Shown piece by piece: positions 24,295 to 34,938 of a DNA stretch of 64,000 nt. The number at the start of each line of letters is the position of its first letter. Positions within the stretch are counted from its first letter, which is position 1. Below the pieces are notes generated by a model, which was not told the origin of the DNA, searched no databases, and saw only the letters and a program-made list of their open reading frames with translations. Made by a program: the position numbers and the translations under genes. Origin of the DNA: Nematopogon swammerdamellus (lineage: Eukaryota; Arthropoda; Insecta; Lepidoptera; Adelidae); the NCBI GenBank assembly GCA_946902875.1, contig OX336343.1:7119754-7183753 (forward strand), read 5' to 3'.

Positions 24295-24797
24295 TAACCC
24301 CCGACGAAAAAAGAGGGGTGTTTATAAGTTTAACGTGTGTGTGTGTATGGGTGTGTCTGTCTGTGGTATCGTAGCTCCCACAGAACACCTATTAATAGCT
24401 TTACTTCTCTGATCTGTGGTAGCTCCCAAACGGATGGACCGATTTGGATGCGGTTTTTTTTTTATTAGAAACTGGTTTAATTGGAATGGGTGTTAGCTAG
24501 GTTTGTAATCAAATAATCAAGTAATTAAGTAATAAAAAAATTATTATCTTAAAGAGTCGACCGATTTGCATGCGGTTTTTATAAAAAGCTTGAAATAAAA
24601 GTAAAATTACAAATTTTAAAAATCCCCGACCCTTAAAAAGTCTAAAATAATTTTCGTTTACTTACTTAAAGGAGTCGGGGACCGCTAAGTAAATAAAATA
24701 TAAAAACTCAGAGCTGCGCGGGAATTTACAAAGCGGTCCACCGACGTAAGTAAACGAGAATATTTTTTTACTTTTTAAGAGTCGGGGTTTTTTTTTA
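24295..24797 (+). mobile_element. Composite CCCCGAC non-autonomous element
   Basis: Left part: CCCCGACGAAAAAAGAGGGG, a GT-rich tract, CCCAAACGGATGGACCGATT. Right part: a foldback from CCCCGACCCTTAAAAAGTC to ACTTTTTAAGAGTCGGGG, with inner inverted CTTACTTAAAGGAGTCGGGG-type arms. The same order in reverse is at 49035-49435. Partial copies are at 26541, 38112-38300, 38677 and 56395. No ORF. Confidence 0.75.
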
Positions 24798-24856
24798 CGT
24801 AAACGAATAATGGGTATGTAAGAAGTGAGCCTGTGTGAACCACAAAATAGGGACAG

Positions 24857-25186
24857 CGTTGTTAACCAATCCTGAGCGCGGTCAGTACTTGGATAGGTGA
24901 CCGCTCGAGCGTTGGAGGCTGACCGCGGTTCGGATTCCACGTAAAACTGTAGGTCCTTCCCTTCTTACCTTACTAGGTGGTAGGGTTTAACCCGTCCGGG
25001 TTTATACCACTGCACTGAATGAAAGGTCGGCCTAAACGGCTATGTAAATACAATCCGTCCAGTTCAGTGTAGCCGGTACAATCGAGAGAAGCACTGACAT
25101 GGCATCTAGTTCACCGAAGTGTTATGGGCTGACATCACCGATGTTGTAGGTGATGTAATCAATGGTGTCGGTTTCCAATAAAAAAA
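24857..25186 (+). mobile_element. SINE family A
   Basis: 5S-like GCGCGGTCAGTACTTGGATA, then GGTTCGGATTCCACG, the body CCTTACTAGGTGGTAGGG, and a tail ending CCAATAAAAAA. The A-box end is missing or decayed. Confidence 0.9.
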
Positions 25187-26302
25187 GCAATTCGATTACT
25201 TGCGATGTATTGTCAAAATGTTGACAAACGGAGCCTAATTGGACTAGTGCCTGTTTTGCGGACATCGGATTAGATATCAGTTGAATGAGTCCGCGTTTCT
25301 TTCATGGGTCTATGCTAATTTCTGGAGCGTTTTTATAATTTGCAAAAAACGACGGATAATAAGCAGCGCTCGAGTCCTCTTCGGCGGAATTGGCGAGCCG
25401 CGGTCTCTGTCGGCTTAGGAGTGCCGTGACGTCACTCGAGAGGAGCACGCTAATTGGCCTGTTCAAGTGGGGCCGAATCTGCGCTCAAATCCCACTTTTG
25501 TTCCTAGTTACGACGCTCTCGTAGCCTTTGTTAGTGGAGTTACGGCGTCGTTGGCAGCTTCGACGACGGCATCACGGCTGCGGCGGAGGCGTGCGGGGGC
25601 GGTAGGGGGCGGGCGGAGGGGCGACGCGACGTACGGCGGGTGACGGCGGCGGAATCTGCCTCCTCCGCCGCCTCCGAAACGAGGATAATGACGTTTGGGA
25701 CAAAGAATACCATTAGGCTGAGAAGCGCCGAGGCGGCCACGCGACACAGCGCGCCTACTGCGTAAGTATGTGCGGAGTTTACGGGAAATACGTAAGTGCC
25801 GTTTTCATTTTAATTCAAGTGCAGCACTTTCCTTGAATATGTGATAATCAGTAATTTCATATGTCCAACGAAATGTTTGATTGCCTATTCACAGTTTTAA
25901 AATTCAAGATTTTAATTTGTTTATTTTAATGGAGCACATCACACAGTTATTAATATCTTAAATTAATAAATACATATTAAACTTATAAACCAGCAAAGTT
26001 TTCACGGTTAGGCTAAATTATAAAACATTTTGTCAACACTACTACGTAATTAAAATAGTTAATTATATGTATATACATATAAAACTGATAATTATTTAAC
26101 AAAGTTAAACATTGTTTCTTAAAGCCACCTAATTTGGTATTAAAAAATGTCTACGAGTATGTAATGTACAACTTCTGTTTATAAATCTAAAATATGCTAT
26201 AATAATAAAGAATGAAACTTATATCAACAAAATTATGTACATTTTCATATTCGTCTATCTAAACTATCGTAGCAAGTACAATTCAATGTGATCTTTCCGC
26301 GC
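25187..26302. other. CpG-rich island with candidate splice donor, then AT-rich DNA
   Basis: 25500-25760 is GC- and CpG-rich in an AT-rich setting. On the plus strand it ends at CTGC|GTAAGTATG (25762), a strong 5' splice site. It could be a promoter and first exon, but no conserved protein is seen. Minus-strand frames give Arg/Pro-rich peptides and one hydrophobic stretch. 25800-26302 shows nothing recognisable. Confidence 0.35.
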
Positions 26303-26530
26303 GTCCTCAGTCAGAGGGTCAGAGGGGCCAAAGCGAATGCTCTGACCAGCCAATATCGTCTTTGAGAAGGTGCCGTACCGGAGACTTTCCTTGCTATACT
26401 CGACTAGAGGAGAACACAGCCGAGGCTGCTATGCGGCAATCTAACGTCAAGTGCGGTGGTATGAACCCAGTCGACTACAATTGGAGACTACCATTTGGTA
26501 AGGGGCAAGGAAACGAAGGGGAAGGAACAT
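26303..26530 (-). mobile_element. SINE family B fragment, minus strand
   Basis: In reverse it carries the 3' body of the SINE at 31785-32199: GGGGCCAAAGCGAATGCTCT, AGGTGCCGTACCGGAGACTT, CTAGAGGAGAACACAGCCGA and GGTATGAACCCAGTCGACTA. The tRNA-like head is absent. Confidence 0.85.
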
Positions 26531-26540
26531 CGTCTTTTTA

Positions 26541-26713
26541 AACCCCGATGAAAAAGAGGAAGAGAAAAATTGCTTACTTAAATGAGTCGGGGGACCGCTA
26601 AGTAAATAAAATATAAATACTCAGAGATGCGCGGGAATTTACTTAGCGGTCTCCCGACTCCTTTAAGTAAGTAACCGGAAATTATTTTTGACTTATAAGG
26701 GTCGGGGGGTTTT
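26541..26713 (+). mobile_element. CCCCGAC foldback element, short copy
   Basis: Arms carry GAGTCGGGGGACCGCTAAGT and ACTTAGCGGTCTCCCGACTC, and the right end is TAAGGGTCGGGGGG. It matches the foldback part of 24295-24797. Confidence 0.8.
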
Positions 26714-26805
26714 AAATATGTAATAGAACCTTTCATCTTCATTTATTCAAATGCACAACAGCTTTCGATTTTCATTCATTCATTGAACCATTTCGTCTTG
26801 AATAA

Positions 26806-27103
26806 AAAATACATACATACATATCACACACGCTGAATCCCGACAATCGGGGTAAGCAGAGTAATCGGTGTTGTGCTGCAAGAACTCTGTTAAATTACAG
26901 CACAACACCGACCACCACGTTCGCAAAGTATTCGAACAAGATTCAATCGATCTAGCAGCCAGTAAGGCACGAAGACCCACCTGCTGCATGAGTCGGTGGA
27001 AGTACCGTGCCAAGATGAGAGGAGGCGAGCCTGTCGCCCTTTAGCACGGCATCTTGTCCTTATCCCTTAGTCGCCTTTTACGACATGCAGGGGGGGAGAT
27101 GCA
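26806..27103 (-). mobile_element. Retroposon family C (TATG-tailed), minus strand
   Basis: TACATACATACATA, then CGGGGTAAGCAGAGTAATCG, CGACCACCACGTTCGCAAAG and CTTAGTCGCCTTTTACGAC. Same order as 23208-23545. Confidence 0.85.
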
Positions 27104-27242
27104 GTATATGAATAAAAAATTAAATACTGAAATCTACCTACAGATATCACAGGAGATTAATGAAACAGTTTGAACTATGGAGCAATGCTCGCTCACTCGG
27201 TCAGCATATTCTGTACAATGGCGGGGTGCAGGGTTCAATGAA

Positions 27243-27391
27243 GCCTGGGCCAGTATTCTCTAACGTCCTACCGTCAACGTCGGTGACGCTGACTAGTTAT
27301 GTCTCTGTCTAATTATATGAACTAGACAGAGACATAACTAGTGAACGTCACCGACGTTGACGGTAGGACGATAGAGAATACTGGCCCAGGC
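27243..27391. mobile_element. Snapback element with about 67-bp near-perfect arms
   Basis: GCCTGGGCCAGTATTCTCTA...TGACGCTGACTAGTTATGTC on the left is mirrored by GACATAACTAGTGAACGTCA...GAGAATACTGGCCCAGGC on the right. AATTATATGAACT lies between the GACAGAGACATAACTAG arms. Too symmetric to be chance; probably a MITE or a recent inverted duplication. Confidence 0.9.
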
Positions 27392-27611
27392 TTGCGAGCT
27401 GAGTCATTATATCGAGCCTAGTGTCTCGTTGAGAGCCCCTTCGCATGCGGGTGGCATCGGGACAATGCTGCCGTGAAGTGGCGCCGGCATAATCATGCAA
27501 CGCAACAGTTACAATACCTGATGGTGATGATGATACACGCATTCCAATGATATCGGCTTCATTTCCAATATACCTTGCGTACAAATAAAGCGCACATTTC
27601 GAATTATTTGT

Positions 27612-27890
27612 GATGGCAGATGTTTCCGGGTGGCTAAGCTCAAGTGGCAATGGGCTGGGCACGTCAGCCGAAGAGACGACGACCGTTGGAGTAACCGTGT
27701 TGTAGTAACCACTGGCGGCCGTGAACAGGAAAACGAAGTGTGGGAAGACCACCCGCGAGGTGGGACGACGACATCAAGTACGTCGGCGGAAAGCAGTGGT
27801 TCCGTACCGCTGAAGGCCGGGAGGACTGGAGGAAAATTGGAGAGGCGTATATCCAGCAGTGGACGCTTACACGCTGACTGACTGACAGGT
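27612..27890 (+). pseudogene. RTE-like LINE ORF2 C-terminal tail
   Basis: Reading across frameshifts it shows KLKWQWAGHVSRRDDDRW, RPP-like Arg/Pro and WDDD residues, GGKQWFRTAEGREDWRKIGE and AYIQQW. This is the characteristic C-terminal tail of RTE-type ORF2 proteins. It ends in CTGACTGACTGACAGG-like sequence. No RT domain is present, so it is 5'-truncated. Confidence 0.8.
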
Positions 27891-28337
27891 GTTTCGTAAT
27901 TATCAATATCACTACACTTTTCGGCGATGCGGAATGCGGACTTATTGATCGAATGTTGTAGGTACAACATTCGATCAATAAATACAAACATAAAGGTCTC
28001 GCAGTAAAAAAGTTTTTATTAATTTCTCCGACAGGTAATTTAGTCAAAACGGATTTGTACCTTTTTGTTTTCAGCCTCCTCAATTATGAAAATATAAATG
28101 CTAATCCAGGATCAGCCAGATATAATATGGCTGTAGTGTAATTGATAATTGAAGCGAGTTGTGAGGTAAAACTTAAAAATATAAATATTATATTGTGTCA
28201 GCACCTGGAGTCGAGGGCAAAAGCCAGTAATAATTATAAAATAAATGACAACAATAAATGAAATTCGAATGTAATGAATTTTTAATATCTGTGGCCTGTA
28301 TAAATTTGTATAAATCTGTATAAATTTTTAATAATAT

Positions 28338-28722
28338 GTCAGCCTCGATAGCTCAGTGGTGCAGACAGTCGACTGTTGCTATTGATTGTTAAGCAACGCT
28401 GGGCGCGGTCAGTACTTGGATGGGTGACCGCTCGACCGCTGGAGGCTGACCGTGGTTCGAATTCCACGTAAAACTGTAGGTCCCTTCCCTTCTTACCTTA
28501 CTTGGTGGTAAGGTTCAACTCGCCCGGGTTGGTACCACCGCACTGAATGAAACGTCAGTCGAAACGGCTATGTAAATAGTTTGTGTTTTCCGTCCAGTTC
28601 AGTGTAGCCGGCACGACCGAAGGGAAGCATTGATATGGCACCTAGTTCGCCCGGTGGTATGGGCTGACATCACGGATGTTGTAGGTGATGTAGCCAACCG
28701 TGTCAGTTTCCATAAAAAAAAA
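28338..28722 (+). mobile_element. SINE family A, full-length reference copy
   Basis: Order: A-box-like TAGCTCAGTGGT (28349-28360), then the 5S rRNA-like segment TTAAGCAACGCTGGGCGCGG plus TCAGTACTTGGATGGGTGAC, then B-box-like GGTTCGAATTCC. The body follows (GTAAAACTGTAGGTCCCTTC, CCGGGTTGGTACCACCGCAC), then GGCACGACCGAAGGGAAGC and GGGCTGACATCACGGATG, ending in an A9 tail. The head thus joins tRNA-type and 5S-type Pol III elements. It has no ORF and depends on a partner LINE. The original target duplication could not be defined. Confidence 0.93.
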
Positions 28723-30662
28723 TGTTATTGTGATCGTGGCATTTGCACGTGTGCTTCGTAGCGCACCGGTACTGTGCCGGTACCGCCGCTCGAGTAAGCC
28801 TCTCTTGGAACATACGAGTGCAAGTAAGTATTCCGTTAATCCGAGGCCGCGGCGCTTGGCTCCAACTCTACCTACAGTCTAGCTAGTACTTAAGCCCGAA
28901 ACGCCTAGCCGAGTGAGTATACCTCTCTCCTTTGATACTACGTATAGTGTCTATAGTAGGCGGTGTGGCAAATAATCAGGTCTAGCATCTATCTAGGTCT
29001 ACATATTAATTAACGTGCACTCGAACATTGTTGCATGCCTAGGATGTTTCATTAATGAAACACGAGTCATTCATTATTACACAAATCGTTAAATAAAAAT
29101 TAATTTGAAGTACAGTTTATTTCTTTTTCTTATTCGTAATTTTAGTTTTAATATTAAAATTTTTATTTTACTCTTTTGCATAACCAGAGTTGCTGCTTAG
29201 TAAATGTTCAATTTACTTAAACCTAAATAAATTAATCATTCGTTTATTTTAATTAAATGTATTTATGCTTTATATTTTATTTTATGATTTCAATACTATA
29301 TAATTTTATTCAAGCATTGAATTGATTAATTGGAACTGAATTGCACTTTTCTTCATAATAATTTACTATAATAAATACAGCACTCTCTCTCTACCCTCAA
29401 CCCCTCCACCCTTCTATTCCTCTACCCCTCTAGCTTGTCACCTTATTGATACAATGTGTGCGTAACAAACAAGGACAAACAACGTTCCGGAGTGCAATAA
29501 ATAATGTATAACACGAATTATGGGATGAAATTGTTAGTACTAGCTTTGCCCAAAAATGTCATACATTTATCGGACCCTACTTGACCAATAAATTAGATTA
29601 TCCTATTAGAAAAATTGCTAAAAAATATCTATTTAAAAAACAAGTATATTCCTGGCTACTAACTATTGGACTTAAAAAATCAAATGAACTATTGAACATA
29701 ATGGTGTAGTGATGGTGGAAAGTATACTTATAAGACTGAATAATTAGGATAGGTACACAGGTACTGGCTGAGAAAGTTAAATAAAAAATTTGTAAACTTC
29801 ATTTTCTAAATGTATTTCTTAAGTATTTTTTTTTTCTTCTCTTTAATCTGTTGACAGCTCACGCTAGTGCAGAGGGCAGGGGTTGATACTAAACATGTTA
29901 CAATGTAAAAACATTTATACAAATAAACATCTTATCTTTAATAAGAATTATAAGTTTTTCCTCAGTAATGAAGCTGACAGCACAACAGTTGTCGCTCCTA
30001 CAAGTTATGAATAAATCATACTTCACAAACATACTTCACCTCCACGTTAAGGCCGCGGGCCAACTTTTGAATAGAAAATGTAACACTGAGAACAAGCAAC
30101 AAACAAATACCATTACAATATGAATCGGCCCGCGATTAACTCTGCGAGTTTCTGCTTCATCTGAATATAAACCGCTTCGCCACTTCATCTTAATTTCCAC
30201 TTCAATATTTTCTTTGTTGCCACTCGTGTTACTTTCGCACGAGATTCAGACTTCGGGCGAGTTAAACGTCTTCAAAGGTCAGACGCTAGCAGCGCCCTCG
30301 TGCTGAACCTTTCGAAATATATTTTTATTTTCATAAGACGATAATTAAAATAAATTATGAGTTCGAAATTCAAAAAGATGGAAAACTCTTCAAAGTGCAG
30401 TTTCAACCGACAAACGCGGTATATTATTTATCAGTAATTTGACACTTTTATTGAATTGTTATGAATTATGATGATCTGTCTCGCTCAACTCCACAAGTTA
30501 CTCCTAATTACGAAAATATAAGGTGTGATTATCTTAATTCGACCGCAGCCGAGTTGACGCCGAATGCCGAGGGAAGTATCAAATTGGCGAATTGATAAAT
30601 GTTAAAAATATTTTTCCCACTTCGACAGTAGTTATCGCCTATTTAACTACAGTAGTTAACTG
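28723..30662. other. No gene; AT-rich
   Basis: No recognisable domain, RNA or repeat. 29385-29435 is a pyrimidine-rich CT/CCCT tract. The region may be intron of the Dscam-like gene. Confidence 0.4.
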
Positions 30663-31576
30663 CACGCACGAATATCACGTCACGTTCCATCTGAGCCTGT
30701 GTGTGCAAGCTAGAGCGCGTAACAAGCGATAGAGAGGCACAATCGGCCCAAGCGTCGGCTTGGAAAAGTACCAGGGCCGCAGAAATTAAAACGAGGTTAC
30801 TCGTACCATAATATCTGGCCGGTCGGAAAATATTTCAAATTTAGAATAATCATGAAACAAGGGTTGTATGACGTTATCACGTAAAACTGTCGTCCGTAAA
30901 CCGACTTTGCAGACAACCAATTTTTTTATTTGCAAACTTATTCATAGTCTTAAACTGCCTTTCCGCTTTTACTTTTTAGCGGTTTTGAAAAAGCTATTCT
31001 CCTGCTTATTTGTTTTTGCTCTGTAATATTGGCGCGCGGTGTTTACTGAAAGGTTGGCGTACGGATCCCGTCCTCTTTTGTAGCAGGAAATATTAAAATA
31101 TGTTAAGTAAAATTCACCAACTGCAGTGAAGTTTGGAACGGATCGTCTCCTTCGCGGAGTTTCTTTGTTACGAAGTTGAAGACGGGCCGCGGCGGCGGCT
31201 CCCGTGCTCTCGTCGCCTTGTCCTAGAGGTAAGCTATGTCGTTCCAAACTGTCTGGAATGTCGTCAGTTTGCAAGTCAAAAAAGTCTACGACCGACAGAA
31301 TGTGTGCGTGCCGAGGTTGAGGAAGCTACAAAAAAGATAAAGCAACTAGAAGTGCAGACAAGGGAAAAAGAGAAAATCAATGACAGAAAGTTTAACTAAT
31401 TTTCGTTTAGTGACAAACGAAAAAAAAAACTATGGTTTATAATTAAATCTCGCAGAAATATTTTCCTAGTGCGGAGAATGAGATGCAAGCAAATAGATTA
31501 TTTATTTATAAATTTCATTGCACAGAACTAAAATAAACTGTCAGGTTCTAGGCAGTTTTGGTCTGAAAGACAACAA

Positions 31577-31701
31577 TATTTCTTCTTCAGATAAATGCAA
31601 AGCAGAAAATTAAGAGAAAAAATACGTCCCGACCCGACCAGGATCTAGGTCGTATTTTTCTCTTCATTTTCAGCTTTGCATTTTTATCTCAAGAAGAAAT
31701 A
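31577..31701. repeat. Imperfect hairpin with about 55-bp arms
   Basis: TATTTCTTCTTCAGATAAAT and GAGAAAAAATACG on the left are mirrored by CGTATTTTTCTCTTC and ATCTCAAGAAGAAATA on the right. The loop centres near 31640. It is probably a foldback element. Confidence 0.8.
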
Positions 31702-31784
31702 TAAAAGGCGATAGGTACATGCTTAGTATTAACATATAAAAAATATATATTTAATATTAAGACAACAATAATTGTTGTATTTAA

Positions 31785-32199
31785 GCGCCGGGTGGCCGGG
31801 TGGTTTGGGCATCGGCTTCTCATGCGAGAGGTCCAAGGTTCGAATCCGGTAGGCGTGTACCAATGAGTTTTTTCTGACGAAAAAAATTACGTGCATACCT
31901 ACACCTGCTGCTTCACCGTTCGGAACCGGTGTAAAACTGTAGGTCCCTTCCCTTGCCCCTTACTAGGTGGTAGGCTCAAATTGTAGCCGACTGGGGTGGT
32001 ACCACCGTATTGGATGTAAGATGGCCGCATAGCAGCCTCGGCTGTGTTCTCCTCTAGTTCAGTATAGCCAAGGAAGCCAGTATAATCCAGGCAAGTCTCC
32101 GGTATGGCACCTACCTTCTCGGAGGTGATATTGGCTGGTCGGAGCATGCGCTTTGGCCCCTCCGACTCAGTCACCCATACCGGATAACATAAAAAAAAA
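31785..32199 (+). mobile_element. SINE family B (tRNA-headed), full length
   Basis: The head has tRNA-like A-box TGGCCGGGTGGTTTGGGC and B-box GGTTCGAATCC. The body begins GTAAAACTGTAGGTCCCTTC, matching family A, then GGATGTAAGATGGCCGCATA and GGAGCATGCGCTTTGGCCCC, ending CGGATAACAT plus A9. No 5S segment is present. Fragments are at 26303, 44640 and 53019. Confidence 0.9.
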
Positions 32200-32767
32200 T
32201 TGGTTGTCTGTAAAGTTGGTTTACGGACGATAGTTTTACGTGATGATGTCATAAAGTAAATCAGTTCCGGCGGATATTTACCATGTAAAATTAATTTAAG
32301 TACATGATAAAGATGTAATAATAACTAATAAAAAATATGAGAAAATAACGACTATTAATTAAATTTAAAAAACCTACATAACGCCATCTACATGTTCAAC
32401 GTTGCAACAATTACCTAACTGCTAAATAAAGTATACCGCTGGCTGAAGTATTTAATTTAATATTGACGCTTGATGTGGACGCTAGATGTCGCTCCATGAA
32501 ATTCACATACTGTTGTCACATAATGTTGAGAAAATTTGTAGCGATAAGTAGACGGTCGATAACCCGCGTGTATAACACGTCTGGTCAGTGATGGTGGCAG
32601 GGACCGCGGGTTCGAGGCTCGCAAAAGACGGAGAAAAATATTTTGTATTTCCTACTATTGTATATGCCTCTCTATCGCTCTCTCGCTTGCACACACAGGT
32701 CTCTATCGCGCTCTCGCTTGCACACACAGGTTTAGATGGAACGTTACACTTATTCGTGCGTGCAGCC

Positions 32768-33459
32768 GGTGTTCATCAATTTATAAGACGTGACATCATC
32801 ACGTCAAAAAGGCCAATACTATAGAATCATTATTCTCCTATAGTGTGTGTCAACATTTAGAATGTCGACCAACTGTCGACTTGCTGTTCCCGCGTTTGCG
32901 CAGACTAGAGCTTGAACAAGCAAAGTGGCTTCTGCGTTTTTACATCAGCGAAATAAGCCTCGGTGGCTTCGTAACAAATTAAACGAGCACTCGGGGCGGT
33001 ACGGGCCGGGGGCGGGGCCTCGCTTTGACGAACTTGGAAAAAATTGGGAGGTCCCAATTCGGGCTCTATTTATTGTTTGTTTGTGCCAAAGTAGATATAC
33101 GTTTAATTAAGCCAGCGGGGAATGATTTTCGCTAGCAATTTTTATGACGAAGCTAAAAGAAGAATTATATAGAAAAGAGAGATTTTGTGCCTTTTGTTTT
33201 CCTTTATGGCAGCAGACTGAAAAAAAATCTCGTTTTGAAATATGCCCGCAGATAATACTCTTTTCACTCAGGCTATCAGTGCTAAGATATTCAGTCTGAA
33301 TACCTTGTAATTATGGAAGGAAAACTCTTCTGTAACGTTATTTACAATAATTATTATAGCAAAAAAGCCCCATAAGTGTTCCGGTTTGGAAGCTTGTATT
33401 TAATTAGTGGAACGTAATTGTAAACGAAACCAGACAAAAACATCTAAACAGCTGTTTGA
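32768..33459. other. No gene recognised
   Basis: A short ORF at 32925-33110 has no domain. No repeat boundaries were seen. Confidence 0.4.
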
Positions 33460-33790
33460 CGTGACCCCACTATCCCCTTTCCGCCTCCGCATCACGCGCA
33501 CTGGGCAGGGCATCCATACTTGCTGGACTTACCTCAGATGAGTACCAATCGGTTCTGCAGATCTCTATAAAACCGGTAATATCTCGAACGGTCTCCCTGC
33601 CTATATATGTATTTCCTCCCCAAGTACAGCTCGGGTCATTCAAGAGGGGCGTCAATAGGCAAAACGAATCAGGCCGGTATGACAGTCAAAACCCCCGCAC
33701 ACCACCGGAATGTCCATGGGCGTCGTTAGACACCTTATGGGTGCCTCGACGTCACGTGCCGCTATTTCAATAAACAATAAAAATATAAGC
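33460..33790 (+). pseudogene. LINE ORF2 3'-end fragment, decayed
   Basis: Frames read LPAYI, then GSFKRGVNRQ and CPWASLDTLWV, with GAATGTCCATGGGCGTCG and CACCTTATGGGTG matching the fragment at 45676-45897. It ends near CAATAAACAATAAAAATA. The Leu-Pro-Ala...Phe-Lys-Arg-Gly-Val pattern is the usual C-terminal end of Jockey/CR1-type ORF2 proteins. Confidence 0.65.
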
Positions 33791-34938
33791 TTTTAGAAAA
33801 AGGTAAACAGTCCGACCGTTCGCAAATGATAACTCAACAACAAACAAGAAAGGGTCTAAACGACCGGAGTTACATTGTTAGCAGATCGTAAAAAAATGCC
33901 CAGTCAAACTTTATCGATGTTTGCGCACAGATAAGTAAATTAGCATATTTACGTGCAATTCAGACAACTCTGACATTTTGAGGAAAAAAACGACAACAAC
34001 AGCTGTTTAGTAACTCCTGAAAGCTTGGGTAATTTAGAGTAATATACAAAAAGTAAACATCGGATAGGAGTGCGGGCCCGGGGCGGCGGGGAGGGCGCGT
34101 CACTCCCTTCAGTGGGGCGACGCGGTGGGGCGGCGCGGGGGCGGCGCAAGTCTGAAGGGGGGAGCGCAGCGGGTGGTTTACGCGAAGTGGGCCTTTTTGC
34201 GATCGGAGTCGTAATGTCATTTTCATCCCTTAATTAAAAGTTTTCAGTCGAGTCTGCCGCGCAAAAAATACCATCCGAGAGCTCCAGAAACAGTTCTAAT
34301 TTTATTCCATATTTTTTCCTCTGGTAATGGAAAGGTAATTTCGTTGGAGTTTCGTTTAAAGTTGTAATTCGCCCCGTCCGGGCCAGCGCTTGGTGCGCGC
34401 GTCGCGTCGCCTTGTACCCGGCGCCGCTGTAGCCACTGCACGAACTGCGCGCTCCAACGAAACATTTTTGGTTTTGTTTTAATACTTCTCCATATTTCCA
34501 CTACAATGGTTCAACATTACGGCGTTATTTTTTGGCAGCAAATTCCTTAAAGATCGTTACTCGTAGTTCTTTTTTTTGCAAAAGGAGGTTGTTTAAGCTT
34601 ATGCTTTAGAGAGAGCTGGACAGCGAAACCTATACTCAAACTCGACATAAGGGAAGTTATGCGTCTCTATGATCCATCAGCTTGCGATCCGTTCGCATCG
34701 GATAGCTGTCAATCAGCAAACATGACGCAGTAGTATGCTTACCGGGCTGTAGCAATATATATAAGTCACAACATGGCAGGAAGGCGACTGATGTTAACGT
34801 TGGGGCATTACTGTAGATAGAGCAATCTCTTGTTCAATGTATCTGAATAGGGGATTGCCGTATTTACAGGAGGTGTAATTGGACGAAGCCGAAATTCAAG
34901 CTCGAACTCACGTATTCAGCTTAAATTAACACACAAAC
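33791..34938. other. No gene; GC-rich patch
   Basis: 34070-34165 is very GC-rich (GGGCGGCG repeats), and 34370-34450 is moderately so. Minus ORFs at 33949-34501 are Pro/Arg-rich without domains. An unrecognised exon or an intronic CpG island is possible. Confidence 0.35.

Larger units (their letters stand above)
30663..32767. repeat. Paired inverted blocks spanning 2.1 kb
   Basis: Outer block: GTTCCATCTGAGCCTGTGTG and the ATCGCTT region (30663-30740) are inverted at 32655-32767, where a 31-bp unit CTCTCGCTTGCACACACAGG is duplicated. Inner block: ATCACGTAAAACTGTCGTCC and GCAGACAACCAATTTTTTT (30867-30930) are inverted at 32187-32256. A SINE B copy sits just inside the inner right arm. This may be one non-autonomous DNA transposon with long ends, or two inverted repeat copies. 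Confidence 0.7.

Noticed and set aside
28349..28470. 5S rRNA gene
   Set aside because: Only the 3' half of 5S is present and it is embedded in a repeated SINE.
31133..31399. 88-codon plus ORF with a GTAAGC donor inside
   Set aside because: Possible exon on either strand, but no recognised domain and it lies between inverted repeats; left uncalled.
31785..31870. tRNA gene
   Set aside because: A- and B-box-like words are present, but no cloverleaf closes and the sequence continues into a SINE body and A tail.
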